DNA of 64,000 bases from CAVSUZ01 sp963791885 (GCA_963791885.1 CAWBUL010000006.1:434001-498000), one strand, 5' to 3'; shown: positions 39,472-49,055, counted from the stretch's first letter. The notes: a model not told the origin generated them from the sequence alone. Translations and numbers: made by a program.

Positions 39472-40664
39472 GGAGACTCTGAAGAATCCCATCTCGACAC
39501 GGTCACGGAGCAGCCTGTAGTTGAGTGGCATTGATTACATTCGGATCGACCGAACGAGATGCGTCAAGCGACCCTGGCGAGCGTAAGCTTCGAACGCTAC
39601 GGCAAGACCACACGGCGGGGAGCCTTTCTTGCCGAGATGGAGCGGGTAGTGCCGTGGCAGCAACTCTGTGCGCTGATCGAGCCGGTCTATCCGAAGCCTG
39701 GCAGGGGCCGACCACCGGTGGGACTGGAACGCATGTTGCGCATCTACTTCCTGCAGCTGTGGTTCAATCTCTCGGATCCCGGAGTGGAGGAGGCGCTGTA
39801 TGACTCGGCTGCGATGCGGCAGTTTGCCGGCATCGATCTCGGCCGTGAGCCGGTGCCGGACGAGACCACGGTTTGCAAGTTCCGCCACCTGTTGGAGCAG
39901 CACGAGCTTGGAACTGAGATATTTGCCACCGTCAACGAGCATCTTGAGAGTCTGGGTCTGAAGGTGGGCACCGGCACGATCGTGGACGCGACCATCATCA
40001 GCGCTCCGAGTTCGACCAAGAATGCCACAAAGCAGCGCGACCCCGAGATGCACCAGACCCGCAAGGGCCAGCAGTGGTATTTCGGGATGAAGGCGCATGT
40101 CGGGGTAGATAGCAGGACCAGGCTGATCCATTCCGCGGTGGCCACTGCGGCGAATGTGCATGATGCCAGCGTGCTTGGTGACCTGCTACATGGCGAGGAA
40201 CGGCGTGTCTGGGGCGACCAGGCCTATCGTGGCCAGCGTCATGTCATCCGCGAGCATGCTCCATCTGCACAGGACTTCACCAACCGGCGATATCGTCATC
40301 GCGGTGTTGTCGATGAGGCAGAGAAAGCTCGCAATCGGACCAAGTCGAAGGTACGGGCGAAGGTCGAGCATAGTATCGGGGTCATCAAGCGCGTGTTTGG
40401 ATTTGTGAAGGTGCGCTATCGCGGGTTGGACAAGAATGCCCACCGGCTGTTCGTCACCTGCGGCCTCGCCAATCTTTACCTCGCTCGAAGGTCGCTACTG
40501 GCTGCGTGAGAGGAGAGCTGCGTCCGCAGCGCTGCGACGATCCGGCAGACCGGCCGAACCGGCCCGCGAACGCCGAATTCCGGCCTCAGGTCGCATCCAG
40601 ATTTCTCCGTCTTCGCCACCACCACGACCGGGCGGCGCAGATGGCGGGGTTGATCAGAGTTTCC
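39472..40664 (+). mobile_element. IS5-family element, copy 1
   Basis: 1193 bases with ends GGAGACTCTGA and complement of GGAAACTCTGA. Four-base duplication CTAG at 39468-39471 and 40665-40668, as for the IS5 subgroup. Copy 2 (55099-56291) has the same length and opposite orientation. Confidence 0.93.
39559..40509 (+). CDS. IS5-family transposase, copy 1
   Basis: 316 residues, single intact frame. DDE core: D in VDATIISAPSSTKN, D in VWGDQAYRGQRH, E in KVEHSIGVIKRVFGF. The N-terminus has VGLERMLRIYFLQLWFNLSD. Two residue differences from copy 2 are visible (PKPGR/PKAGR, TIVDATI/TIADATI). Confidence 0.95.
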   Translation: MRQATLASVSFERYGKTTRRGAFLAEMERVVPWQQLCALIEPVYPKPGRGRPPVGLERMLRIYFLQLWFNLSDPGVEEALYDSAAMRQFAGIDLGREPVPDETTVCKFRHLLEQHELGTEIFATVNEHLESLGLKVGTGTIVDATIISAPSSTKNATKQRDPEMHQTRKGQQWYFGMKAHVGVDSRTRLIHSAVATAANVHDASVLGDLLHGEERRVWGDQAYRGQRHVIREHAPSAQDFTNRRYRHRGVVDEAEKARNRTKSKVRAKVEHSIGVIKRVFGFVKVRYRGLDKNAHRLFVTCGLANLYLARRSLLAA

Positions 40665-40746
40665 CTAGCTAAGCCAACCTCTGGTGGCACGTAACATCCT
40701 GAGATCGCGGGCTGACCGATGTCGACCGCGTACATCATCTGATTCG

Positions 40747-40765
40747 TATACCAAGAAGGTATAAT
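40747..40765 (+). promoter_or_regulatory. Promoter -10 overlapping a LysR-type palindrome, SDR operon
   Basis: Perfect palindrome TATACC-AAGAA-GGTATA (40747-40763) runs into a consensus -10 TATAAT (40760-40765), about 70 bases before the SDR start. The same palindrome occurs beside the LysR gene. Confidence 0.65.
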
Positions 40766-40833
40766 CTTAATTGGTTTTTTTGGACCCAGCATCCCCAACC
40801 TAATCGGCCAGACACAACGAAGGATAAAAGGCC

Positions 40834-41583
40834 ATGAAAAAGCTTGAAGGTAAGGTCGCAGTCATCACGGGCGGCAGCAGCGGGATTGGATTGGCCACGG
40901 CCAAGCGCTTCGTCGAAGAAGGTGCGCACGTCGTAATCACTGGCCGACGCGAGAAAGAGCTGAAAGGCGCCGCAACCCTTATCGGTAAAAACGTCACGAC
41001 GGTCGCTGGCGACATAACGCGCCTTGAGGATTTGGACCGGCTCTATGCCGTCGTGAAAGAGAGGCACGGTCGCATCGACGTACTCTTCGCAAATGCCGGC
41101 TGGGGTGAAGTCGCACCGCTTGGAGCGGCTACCGAAGCTCATTTCGACAAAACTTTCGATTTAAATGCGAAGGGAACATTCTTCACAGTGCAGAAAGCCA
41201 TTCCCCTCTTCAACGATGGAGGTTCGATCATCCTGACCACTTCGGTCGCGAACGTAATGGGATTGCCAACGTTTGCTGTCTATGCCGCGACTAAGGCGGC
41301 TGTGCGCAGTTTCGTGCGTAGCTGGGCCATGGAACTAAAAGACCGCAAAATCCGCGTGAATGCGGTAAGCCCCGGACCAATCGAAACTGCGGCACTCGAG
41401 AAAGCGGGCATCCCGCCTGAAATGATCGAACAAGCGATAGCAGGGTTCACCACGCAGGTTCCGCTCGGCCGCAGAGGCAAACCCGAGGAAATTGCGGCCC
41501 CCGTCGTGTTTCTCGCCTCCGATGAAAGTTCTTACATTACCGGCGTAGAGCTCGCCGTCGATGGAGGCATGGAGCAGGTCTAA
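40834..41583 (+). CDS. SDR-family NAD(P)-dependent oxidoreductase
   Basis: 249 residues, classical short-chain dehydrogenase length. Cofactor motif TGGSSGIG (about 13-20), NAG at about 88, catalytic YAATK with upstream Ser (TTSVAN), and C-terminal SSYITGVELAVDGG. Start follows AAGGATAAAAGGCC. First gene of a plus-strand redox cluster; substrate unknown, probably a small carbonyl or quinone-derived compound. Confidence 0.92.
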   Translation: MKKLEGKVAVITGGSSGIGLATAKRFVEEGAHVVITGRREKELKGAATLIGKNVTTVAGDITRLEDLDRLYAVVKERHGRIDVLFANAGWGEVAPLGAATEAHFDKTFDLNAKGTFFTVQKAIPLFNDGGSIILTTSVANVMGLPTFAVYAATKAAVRSFVRSWAMELKDRKIRVNAVSPGPIETAALEKAGIPPEMIEQAIAGFTTQVPLGRRGKPEEIAAPVVFLASDESSYITGVELAVDGGMEQV

Positions 41584-41666
41584 TCACGGGGCCGTCCTGC
41601 GGCTGGCCTTCCAGCTTCACCAGTCCTGGACCGCCTTTAGTTTTAACATGAGATCGGAGGAGCATT

Positions 41667-42269
41667 ATGGGCTACGCAATTATCGGCTTCGGTAATATCG
41701 GCCAGGCACTGGCCAAGGCGTTTGCCCGCAAGGGCATCGAAGTATCCGTTGCCACCACGCGCGACCCAGAAAGCTTTGCATCCGCTGCGGCCGCGATCGG
41801 CCCCACGGTCATTCCCAAAAAACTGTCGGAAGCGGTTAAGGCGGACATTGTCTTTTTGGCTGTCCGTTTCGAGTCGCACCCGGATGTCGCGAGGGCGCTG
41901 CCGACCTGGAAGGGAAAGATCATTATCGATGTGACCAATGCCTACGGCGTGCCCCCTGACAAACTGGGAGGGCAACCTTCTTCCAAGGTCGTCGCGCAGG
42001 CCTTTACTGGCGGTAGACTAGTTAAGGGCTTCAACCATTTGGTCGCTGCCGTCCTTGCCCAAGATCCAGCCGTACATGGTGGCAGGAGAGTCGTGTTTCT
42101 AGCGAGTGACGATGATGCTGCCGCAGAGGAGATTGGTGCGCTTGCAGAAAACCTCGGTTTCTCGCCGATCAAACTTGGCGGGCTTTCGGAAGGCGGACTG
42201 CTTGTCCAGGCGCGCGGAAATAGCTGGGGGCGGCTGATCTTCAAGGACCTGGGCAAGTTCGACGGGTAA
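41667..42269 (+). CDS. NAD(P)-binding reductase (F420-dependent NADP reductase-like)
   Basis: 200 residues with an N-terminal Rossmann motif MGYAIIGFGNIGQALAKAF and the family's DVTNAYGVPP and LVKGFNHLVA segments. These proteins bind NADPH and are often found beside nitroreductases and quinone reductases; few have defined substrates. RBS GGAGGA lies 6 bases before ATG 41667. The same family occurs again at 44415, split by an IS. Confidence 0.8.
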   Translation: MGYAIIGFGNIGQALAKAFARKGIEVSVATTRDPESFASAAAAIGPTVIPKKLSEAVKADIVFLAVRFESHPDVARALPTWKGKIIIDVTNAYGVPPDKLGGQPSSKVVAQAFTGGRLVKGFNHLVAAVLAQDPAVHGGRRVVFLASDDDAAAEEIGALAENLGFSPIKLGGLSEGGLLVQARGNSWGRLIFKDLGKFDG

Positions 42270-42278
42270 ATCGTAACG

Positions 42279-42294
42279 GATATCAAATGATATC
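42279..42294. promoter_or_regulatory. Palindrome between reductase and nitroreductase genes
   Basis: GATATCA-AA-TGATATC, perfect 7-base arms, 37 bases before the nitroreductase start. Candidate regulator site or weak hairpin. Confidence 0.35.
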
Positions 42295-42330
42295 GTGCTT
42301 GATATTCCTTGATCTCAAGAGGAGATGTCT

Positions 42331-42924
42331 ATGACTTCCGCTTTAAACGACGTGTCGCTTGATCAGATTCTTCGTTCCGCTCGCACCTTCAACAGCTGGA
42401 CAGATCGTCCCGTTGAGGACGCTACGGTGCGCGAAATCTATGACCTCATGAAATGGGGGCCAACTTCTGCGAACGGCAGCCCGGCTCGGTTTGTCTGGGT
42501 GCGTAGCGCCGACGGAAAGGCAACGCTCGCCGGGCTTGCCGCGGAACCGAATAAGCAGAAAATTCTGAAGGCTCCTGCCACAGTCATCATTGGCCACGAT
42601 TTGGATTTTGCCGGCGAGCTACCAAAGCTTTTGCCTCACGCTGCTGAGGTCATGCAGCAGTACTTTGCGGCGCCAGGCGTGGCCGAGGTGACGGCGATGC
42701 GGAACGGAACGCTGCAGGGCGCTTACCTCATCGTCGCTGCGCGGGCGTTGGGACTGGACTGCGGCCCTATGTCTGGCTTCGACAACGCCGGCGTGGATGA
42801 GGCCTTTTTCTCTGGCACGCGAATCAAGTCGAACTTTATCTGCAGTATTGGCTACGGCGATCCAGCGTCCGTGTTTCCGCGCAATCCTCGCCTGAGTTTT
42901 GAGGAGGCCGGTCGCTGGGCCTAG
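42331..42924 (+). CDS. Nitroreductase family protein, RutE-like
   Basis: 197 residues from ATG 42331, six bases after AGGAG; the ATG at 42325 is too close to that site. FMN-dependent reductase of the malonic-semialdehyde-reductase branch: LMKWGPTSANGSPARFVWVR, then MRNGTLQGAYLIVAARALGLDCGPMSGFD and FICSIGYGD. Likely reduces aldehydes, enones or nitro compounds with NAD(P)H. Part of the redox cluster. Confidence 0.85.
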   Translation: MTSALNDVSLDQILRSARTFNSWTDRPVEDATVREIYDLMKWGPTSANGSPARFVWVRSADGKATLAGLAAEPNKQKILKAPATVIIGHDLDFAGELPKLLPHAAEVMQQYFAAPGVAEVTAMRNGTLQGAYLIVAARALGLDCGPMSGFDNAGVDEAFFSGTRIKSNFICSIGYGDPASVFPRNPRLSFEEAGRWA

Positions 42925-42975
42925 CTGTGGAGTAGATCGAACGCGATCCGATCCGAGGAAAATGGAGAAGATGCT

Positions 42976-43389
42976 ATGAGCACCGAGAAGAACGTCCAGA
43001 CCGTGAAAGACTACTTTGCCGCGATCGGCCGCGGCGACAAGGAGGGTCTACTGGCGCTGATCGCCGAAGACATCGAGTGGATCATTCCGGGCGAGGACTG
43101 GCCGCTGGCCGGAACGCACCGCGGACACGCGGGGCTGGCGGATTTGCTTCAGACCGCATCCAAATCAATAGAAACGTCCACGGAACCCAGGGAGTTCGTA
43201 GCGCAGGGAGACCGGGTCCTGGTCCTCGGCTTCGCTAGGGGGAAAATCAAAGCCACGAACAAGACTTTCGAGGACCATTTCGTCTTCGCCATTACCGTCC
43301 GGGACGGCAAGCTGACGAATATCCGGGAGTACATCGACACGCAGGCACTGGCGCGGGCCGCGCATATGGACGCCTCCGGGCCCGCGTAG
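42976..43389 (+). CDS. NTF2/SnoaL-like protein
   Basis: 137 residues from ATG 42976. Cone-shaped NTF2 fold pattern: VKDYFAAIGRGDKEGLLALI, DIEWIIPGEDWPLAGTHRG, and the C-terminal DGKLTNIREYIDTQALARA. Members are enzymes of small-molecule metabolism or ligand binders; the exact role here is unknown. Confidence 0.8.
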   Translation: MSTEKNVQTVKDYFAAIGRGDKEGLLALIAEDIEWIIPGEDWPLAGTHRGHAGLADLLQTASKSIETSTEPREFVAQGDRVLVLGFARGKIKATNKTFEDHFVFAITVRDGKLTNIREYIDTQALARAAHMDASGPA

Positions 43390-43495
43390 CGCTGGCCGTC
43401 CGCGGCCATCGGTTCGCGGCAACGGTGGATGAGCCGTGGACCGCGCCCTCGCACGCCGCGCGTTCGTCGAATGCCCAACCGCAAAGGAGATCCCG

Positions 43496-44128
43496 ATGTA
43501 CGACCAATCCAAGCTATCCGAGTTAATCCGCTTCGCACGAGTCGAGGCGGGCTCCACCGTCATCGACGTTTACCCAGGCGACGGCGACTGGACCCGCCTC
43601 TTCTCCGACGCCGTAGGACCCGAAGGACGGGTCTACAGCTTCGTGCCGGCCGAAGTCGCTCACTTCAAGAACGATCCGGTTGGCCGCATGCAAACGCTTG
43701 CGAAAGAGCCGAGCCGAAAGAATGTCGAAGCCGTCTCGGCGGACCTCGTGGCGATGCCGGAGGTCACGCAGCCAGCGGATGTCCTGTGGTTGCACCTGTT
43801 CTACCACGATCTCCACACCGCTCTCATCCAGGCCAGAGGCGCGACCGCATCCGACTTCAATCGAGCCGTCTACGAGCGGCTCAAGCCAGGTGGGTCCTAT
43901 GTCATCGTCGATCACGCCGCGGCCGCAGGGGCGGGTACGAGCAACACCCAGGCGCTGCATCGGATCGACCCTGCGTCCGTGCGCGAGGAGGTGGAGGCGG
44001 CCGGCTTCGTGCTCGATGCGCAAAGCACCATGCTCGCGAACAAGGACGATCCGCACTCGATCAAGGTGTTCGATCCCTCGATCAAGGGCGAGACCGATCG
44101 CTTCGCCTATCGGTTCGTAAAGCCCTGA
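43496..44128 (+). CDS. Class I SAM-dependent methyltransferase-like protein
   Basis: 210 residues; ATG 43496 follows AAAGGAG. Rossmann-like pattern with TVIDVYPGDGDWTRLFSDAV in the motif I position (DVYPGDG in place of the usual DxGxGxG), and later VYERLKPGGSYVIVDHAAAA. It is a close fit to small methyltransferase-fold proteins of proteobacterial stress clusters. The altered motif I leaves activity uncertain. Confidence 0.75.
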   Translation: MYDQSKLSELIRFARVEAGSTVIDVYPGDGDWTRLFSDAVGPEGRVYSFVPAEVAHFKNDPVGRMQTLAKEPSRKNVEAVSADLVAMPEVTQPADVLWLHLFYHDLHTALIQARGATASDFNRAVYERLKPGGSYVIVDHAAAAGAGTSNTQALHRIDPASVREEVEAAGFVLDAQSTMLANKDDPHSIKVFDPSIKGETDRFAYRFVKP

Positions 44129-44144
44129 CAGGTCCCGGCGCCGA

Positions 44145-44228
44145 CTTCACATGCAGCGCGAGCGCCGGAAAGGATTTGTCCTTGAGGGCGGCGCTGATGA
44201 AGACGTTGGTATCGACGACGACTCTCAT
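44145..44228 (-). pseudogene. PIN-domain toxin N-terminal fragment
   Basis: From ATG 44228 on the minus strand: MRVVVDTNVFISAALKD, the first strand and catalytic Asp of a PIN ribonuclease. It loses similarity after about 28 residues next to the methyltransferase gene. Remnant of a VapC-type toxin. Confidence 0.55.
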
Positions 44229-44245
44229 CCAGGCTGCGGTCCAGC

Positions 44246-44386
44246 AGCTACCTCCGTCAGGTGCTGGGGTTCATCGGAATTACAGATCTGGACATCGTAC
44301 TCGCCGGATCGGCGCGCGCTGGAATGGCAGGCGAGACGGCGGTGCAGGAGTTCGGCGAAGTGCTTGCGTTGGCTGCGGCTGCTTGA
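44246..44386 (+). pseudogene. FMN-dependent NADH-azoreductase C-terminal fragment
   Basis: 47 codons ending in TGA: SYLRQVLGFIGITDLDIVLA and the Ala-rich final helix. This is the C-terminal signature of AzoR-type flavodoxin-fold reductases. The rest of the gene is gone, replaced by the PIN fragment. It shows the redox cluster once had another member. Confidence 0.6.
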
Positions 44387-44802
44387 GTCATCGTTTGATC
44401 GGGGAGAAACGGTCATGAAAGTTGGGTTCATCGGCGCTGGTCGCATGGCTACGACCATCGGTCGTCATTTGATCGGTGCGGGCCACGAGGTCATCCTGTC
44501 CAGTTCGCGGGGGCCGGAGGCGTTGGCGGGGGTCGTCGCCGATCTGGGTCCGGCCGCCAGCGCAGGATCCAAGCAGGAAGCTGCGGAATGCGATGTGGTG
44601 ATCCTCGCCACGAATTGGGCGGATGCGCCGGAGGCGCTCAAGGGAATCGACTGGGGCGGCCGCATACTCGTCGACGGGACGAACGCCCACATGGACGAGA
44701 AACCGGACACCAGCGCCGCCGCCGTGACGAGATCGGTTGCCGCGTTGGAGGGCCGCACGTCGAGCGAGATCGTCGCCGCAATGGCGCCCGGGGCCAGGCT
44801 AG

Positions 44803-45664
44803 GGCGAAGACTCATCTGACTACTTGAGGAAGTAGGCAAGGGCGGCGGCGATGCAGAGGGTGGAGACGAAAGTTTCGTCGAGCCGATCGTAGCGCGTTGC
44901 CAGGCGTCGAAAGTCCTTGAGGCGGCAGAAGGTGCGTTCGACGATATTGCGCCGCCTATAGGTGACGGCGTCGAACGGATAGGGCTGCTTTCGGTTCTTG
45001 CGGTTGGGGATGATGACGCGGCTGCCGCGGTCCGCCAGCCAACGGCGCAATTCGGCACTGTCGTAAGCGGCATCGGCGATCACGCGCAGGTCGGGCGGCA
45101 GTCGAGCCAACATTGCCTGCGCCGGCACGCTATCGTGGCGCTCACCGCCGGTCAGCGCGATGACCTTGGGTCGGCCGTGAGCATCAGCGATCAGATGGAT
45201 TTTGGTATTGCGCCCGCCGCGGCTCGTCCCGATCCCACGCGAACCCCCCTTTTTCGCCGCCCGGCGCTGGCCGACCGGTGGACCTTGATATGCGTGCTGT
45301 CCAGCAAGGCTTCGGCCGGCGGGCCGCCGGCGCGCGCAAGTTCCATGAACACACGCTCCCAGATCCCGCGCACTGCCCAGCGCACGAACCGATTATACAG
45401 TGTCTTGCGTGGCCCATATTCCAACGGTGCGTCGGACCATCGGCAACCGGAGATGATGACTTGGATGATGCCGCTGATCACGCGCCGATCATCCACCCGT
45501 CGCTTGCCGCGTATGTAGACGGGCAGCAATGGGTCAATCTTCTCCCACTGCCCGTCGCTCAACCAGAAATACCCTGTGACCATGCTGCCCCGAATCGATG
45601 CAAACTCCGACCACAGGGAATCAACAACCTATTGATTTGGCAATAACCCAATTGGGTCTTCGCC
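44803..45664 (-). mobile_element. IS5-family (IS427-like) element
   Basis: 862 bases, ends GGCGAAGACTC and complement of GGCGAAGACCC. CTAG duplication at 44799-44802 and 45665-45668. Two overlapping transposase frames are joined by a frameshift window. Inserted cleanly in the reductase gene. Confidence 0.92.
44820..45583 (-). CDS. IS427-group transposase with programmed frameshift
   Basis: The first frame (45583-45191) has LSDGQWEKIDPLLP, SGCRWSDAPLEYGPRKTLYN and the first catalytic D in LLDSTHIKVHR. The second (to 44820) has VIADAAYDSAELRRWL (D) and RRRNIVERTFCRLKDFRR (E). They meet at an A5G6 run (complement of CCCCCC-TTTTT at 45245-45255), the usual slippery site of the group. Confidence 0.9.
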
Positions 45665-46049
45665 CTAGTGAAGTCGATCAGCAATATGCCGATGGCTTGG
45701 ATACAGGATTTCTCGCCACAGAAGCCGAAGACCGTACTGTTCGTGTCAGGAGACGATCGCGATGCCAAGGCGCTCATGGTCGAACTTATCAATTCGACTG
45801 GCTTGGTCGCGCTCGACCTCGGCTCTCTCGCGGACGGCGGTGCGATGCAACAGCTCGGCGGCTCCCTATCCGCTGTGGAACTGCACTTCGTCCGCCGGAT
45901 CGTTCGCTAAGCTAAATTTGAGCCGCGTGCATTGTGAGTCCGCGAATTAGGCCTGTGCGGCTGAGCGGAACAGAAAACCGGCATAAGGCCATCCAAAGTC
46001 CTATGCGAAAGTGCGGCACCGAAACCCGGCATGAGCCATGCGAAATACG

Positions 46050-46436
46050 CGGGTATCCGATCCGGCGCTGCGCCAACGCAGTCATGCCGGTCTCAACAAG
46101 GGCGAGGCCAGCAATGCGCTGCGGCGTGCGGTGTTCTTTCATCGTCAGGGCGAAATTCGAGACCGCACCTTCGAAAATCAAAGTTTCCGCGCATCGGGTC
46201 TGAGCCTCATCACCGCCGCCATCGTTCACTGGAATACGGTCTATCTCGACCGTGCCGTCCGCCAGTTGCGGGCGCAAGGAGCCACGGTTCCCGACGATCT
46301 GCTGGCCCATGTCGCTCCGCTCGGTTGGGAGCACATCGGCCTGACCGGCGACTATGTTTGGACCGAAGCGAACTCCGCAGCGCCGTTTCGGCCGCTACGC
46401 GAGATTCGCTCTATGTTCCAGCCCCTGGCCGCTTAG
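46050..46436 (+). pseudogene. Tn3-family transposase C-terminal fragment
   Basis: The last 120 or so residues of a Tn3 TnpA: AGLNKGEASNALRRAVFFHR, GEIRDRTFENQSFRASGLSL, HWNTVYLDRAV and APLGWEHIGLTGDYVW. It contains the third catalytic residue region but nothing upstream. No resolvase or clear 38-bp end seen. Confidence 0.85.
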
Positions 46437-46505
46437 CGTACGATTTTGAACAAATCGTCTGGTGACCCCTGCTCGCCCACCAGATCGACACAAGGCTCAA
46501 GGATC

Positions 46506-47468
46506 GGTTCCGTCAGATCTTGCGCCGACTGCAAGGCAGGCCTTTTCCGTTGTGCTGCTCATGACGAGGCCATCACGCCGAGGGCGATACGGCTTGCTTG
46601 AAGGAAGCGACGGCGACGAACGGTGGCTGGTGAGGTGTGGCGGAAGCGGCAATTGGCGTGCAGGAGGTTCCGGAGTTCGTCATGACATCGGCAAAAGCGA
46701 GCCGCCGAGTTGACGGCACCGAAGCCGCGCATTGGCCCATATCGGCTCTTGATCCCTCGATGATCCTGTTCAATGCGGTTGTTGAGATACTGGCTGTTCC
46801 GGTGACGGACATCGGCACCAAGCTGGCTTCGAATCGCACGAGGGTAACTGTCATGCCCATCGGTGGTCACCCGGGCCGGAGTGACGCCAGTCACCGCTTT
46901 GGCAGATCGGAAGAACTTTTCTGCCGCGGCCATATCGCGGGTCTCGCTCAGCATCACGTCTACCAGCGCGCCAGTGCGGTCAATCGCCCGGTACAGATAG
47001 CACCATCGCCCATTGACTTTGATGTAGGTCTCATCGACGTACCACGAGCGGCGGACCCGACTGCCACCACCCCGGCGGCGGCGAAGATTGTCGATCAGCG
47101 ACGGCGTAAGTTTCGCCTCCCAATCCCGAACCGCCTCATAGGTGAATTCGATACCGCGGAGAAGGAACATCTCCGGCAGATCGCGTAGGCTCAGCTGGTA
47201 CCGCAGTCGCCAGAAGACAACGAGCGCGATGACATCGGACGGATACTGGGCGCGATTCAGGGACCCACCAGTTCGTTCGTTGAACTGCTTGCCACAATCG
47301 CGGCAACGGAACCGCCGGTAGCCCTGCGCGGTGCGTTCAGGCCGCTCCGAAATCGCTGCCCCACCGCAGGCGACGCATTCCATCCGACGTGCTCCCCCGT
47401 CCGGGAGCTACCATGCCCCAACAGAACCGTCCGCGAAATTGCCGTCTGGCGTGAACGCTGACGGAACC
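46506..47468 (-). mobile_element. IS6-family element, copy 2 (inverted)
   Basis: 963 bases with the same GGTTCCGTCAG ends as copy 1. Its right end truncates an ABC substrate-binding protein gene. Together the two copies enclose 37521-46505 in inverted orientation. Confidence 0.9.
46559..47383 (-). CDS. IS6-family transposase, copy 2
   Basis: 274 residues, essentially identical to copy 1 (one visible change, RYQLSL against RYKLSL). Same zinc ribbon and DDE motifs; intact. Confidence 0.93.
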   Translation of the reverse strand: MECVACGGAAISERPERTAQGYRRFRCRDCGKQFNERTGGSLNRAQYPSDVIALVVFWRLRYQLSLRDLPEMFLLRGIEFTYEAVRDWEAKLTPSLIDNLRRRRGGGSRVRRSWYVDETYIKVNGRWCYLYRAIDRTGALVDVMLSETRDMAAAEKFFRSAKAVTGVTPARVTTDGHDSYPRAIRSQLGADVRHRNSQYLNNRIEQDHRGIKSRYGPMRGFGAVNSAARFCRCHDELRNLLHANCRFRHTSPATVRRRRFLQASRIALGVMASS

Positions 47469-48046
47469 ATCTGCGTGACCTGATCACGAAATACCATGCG
47501 ATGCAGCCCTCGGTCGTCAGTCTGGCCGACTACGATGTCATGGCCGGTTTCAAGGCCGGAACGACAGGTATGGCCATTCTCGGCAGCTACCTGGTGACCG
47601 CGGCACGCTCCAACTCTGCGATTGGCGCATCGATTCGCACCGCCCCCGTGCCAGGCTGGCAGCCGTCGACGCCAACTCCCGCGCGGCTGGCTGCGCAATG
47701 TCTGGGCATCGGCGCGAACTGTGCGCACGCGGACGGCGCCTGGGCCTTCATCCAATACTATACCAGCCCTGAATCCCAGCTCGCCTTCGCAAAGGCGGGT
47801 GTGATGCCGAGCCGGGATGCATCCTATGCCGACGCATTCTTCTCCGGCACAGATCAGGGGAAAGAGATGATCGAGTGGAAGACGTACATCAAACAGGACG
47901 GTCGATTCGAACCGCTTCCCAAGGACTTCACCCAGCTGTCCCAAGACCTAGTGCAGGCCGTGCAGGAAGTTCTGTTGCATGGTGCTGAACCAGAGCATGC
48001 GTTGGCAGAAGCTGCCCGACTCTACAATCAACAGCGTAACGGTTAA
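47469..48046 (+). pseudogene. ABC sugar-binding protein, C-terminal fragment
   Basis: Open from the IS6 end to the stop at 48046. Reads as the C-terminal lobe of a family 1 solute-binding protein: VMAGFKAGTTGMAILGSYLV, GAWAFIQYYTSPESQLAF, AGVMPSRDA and a final helix ALAEAARLYNQQ. The N-terminal two thirds are missing. It converges with the fructosamine operon and is a different protein from the intact binding protein there. Confidence 0.75.
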
Positions 48047-48309
48047 TTCGGTAGGAACGGAGATGTGGGGAAGGGTCCATTCGGGTTGGTGAAGGCTGAG
48101 GTTAGCTACGGGAGCGCGTTCACGCCAATCCAAGGGTCGGAATTGGTGCTGCCGACGTTAAGAAAGAAGGACCCATTAGTTAGGCAGAAGAATGCGCCGA
48201 AGTTCTGCGCCGATGTGAGCAAGCCGTGCAAGGTAGGTGGCGCGCGGCTTCCGGTCTGCTGGGCGTGGCGGGTCGTCGACGCCGGGCATCCGATCGGATG
48301 AGTGAGACC

Positions 48310-49055
48310 CTAGATTTTGATGTGAGCTGAGTGCGTGCTGAAAACCACACGCTCGGGGTGGTTGACAGAGGATACGCTTTCGATCACGCGTCCATCCGCA
48401 TCTCTGACGATACTCGTGTAGAGCAGGACGTTGATTCCTGGCGCGACGCCAAGCAGGCCTGCGTCTTCCGCCGTTACGGGCCCCACGCTGATTTCGCTGT
48501 CGCGATCCGTCGGGACAATTCCATAACGATCCCGAAGGAGCTGATAGAGAGACACGCTGTTTGCAAGGTCCTGCGCCACAAGGCCGGGCACGAGACCGCC
48601 AGGCAGGCTGCTCAGCTCAATGCAGAAAGGCACGTCATCAGCAGTGCGCAGCCGCCGCATGCGCAGTACCGGCAGGCCGATCTCGATGTTCAGCCTGGCG
48701 GCGAGATCGCGATCCGCCCGGGCCAGCGCGAACATCAGCAACTGGCTTCCGGGCCGCGTCCCGGAGCTCCGCACCATCTGCGACATGCTGAACGCCCGAC
48801 GGGAATCGATCACCCGCACGACGTTGATGTCGGCAACGTGTGTTCCGCTGGTACCGGCCCGTATGAGCACGCCGGCACGGACGAGATTCTCGATACCCTG
48901 CCGTACGGTCATGCGGCTCAGGCCAAGCCGGCTGGCCAGGGCACGTTCAGAAGGAACCTTGGACCCGGCGCGAACCCTTCAGACCGGACGAGTTCGAGGA
49001 CGGCATCCTGCGCCCGCATATAGGCTGGGGTTTGCGGCTTCTCGCGCCCCGTCAT
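48310..49055 (-). pseudogene. GntR/HutC-family regulator of the fructosamine operon, frameshifted
   Basis: Starts at ATG 49055, overlapping the permease stop (ATGA). The N-terminal winged helix begins in one frame (MRAQDAVLELVRSEGFAPG) and continues in another (SKVPSERALASRLGLSRMTV), with one base missing near the CCC at 48964-48966 (plus strand). The rest is a UTRA effector domain: VLRMRRLRTADDVPFCIELS, LYQLLRDRYGI, VLLYTSIVRDADGRVIE. HutC-type repressors bind TGGTCTAGACCA-like sites; exactly such a site lies before the operon. Likely an autoregulated repressor released by a phosphorylated sugar amine. Confidence 0.82.

Larger units (their letters stand above)
44415..45910 (+). pseudogene. 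NAD(P)-binding reductase split by an IS5-family element
   Basis: The 5' part (44415-44802) has MKVGFIGAGRMATTIGRHLI and VILATNWADAPEAL; the 3' part (45669-45910) continues VKSISNMPMAWI and TVLFVSGDDRDAKALM. Removing the insertion and one CTAG restores GARLVKSISNMPM in frame. About 208 residues, same family as 41667-42269. RBS GGGGAGAAA upstream. Confidence 0.8.

Noticed and set aside
43429..44418. 329-codon frame over the methyltransferase gene
   Set aside because: Arg-rich out-of-frame shadow; the 43496 frame has a ribosome-binding site and a methyltransferase fold pattern.
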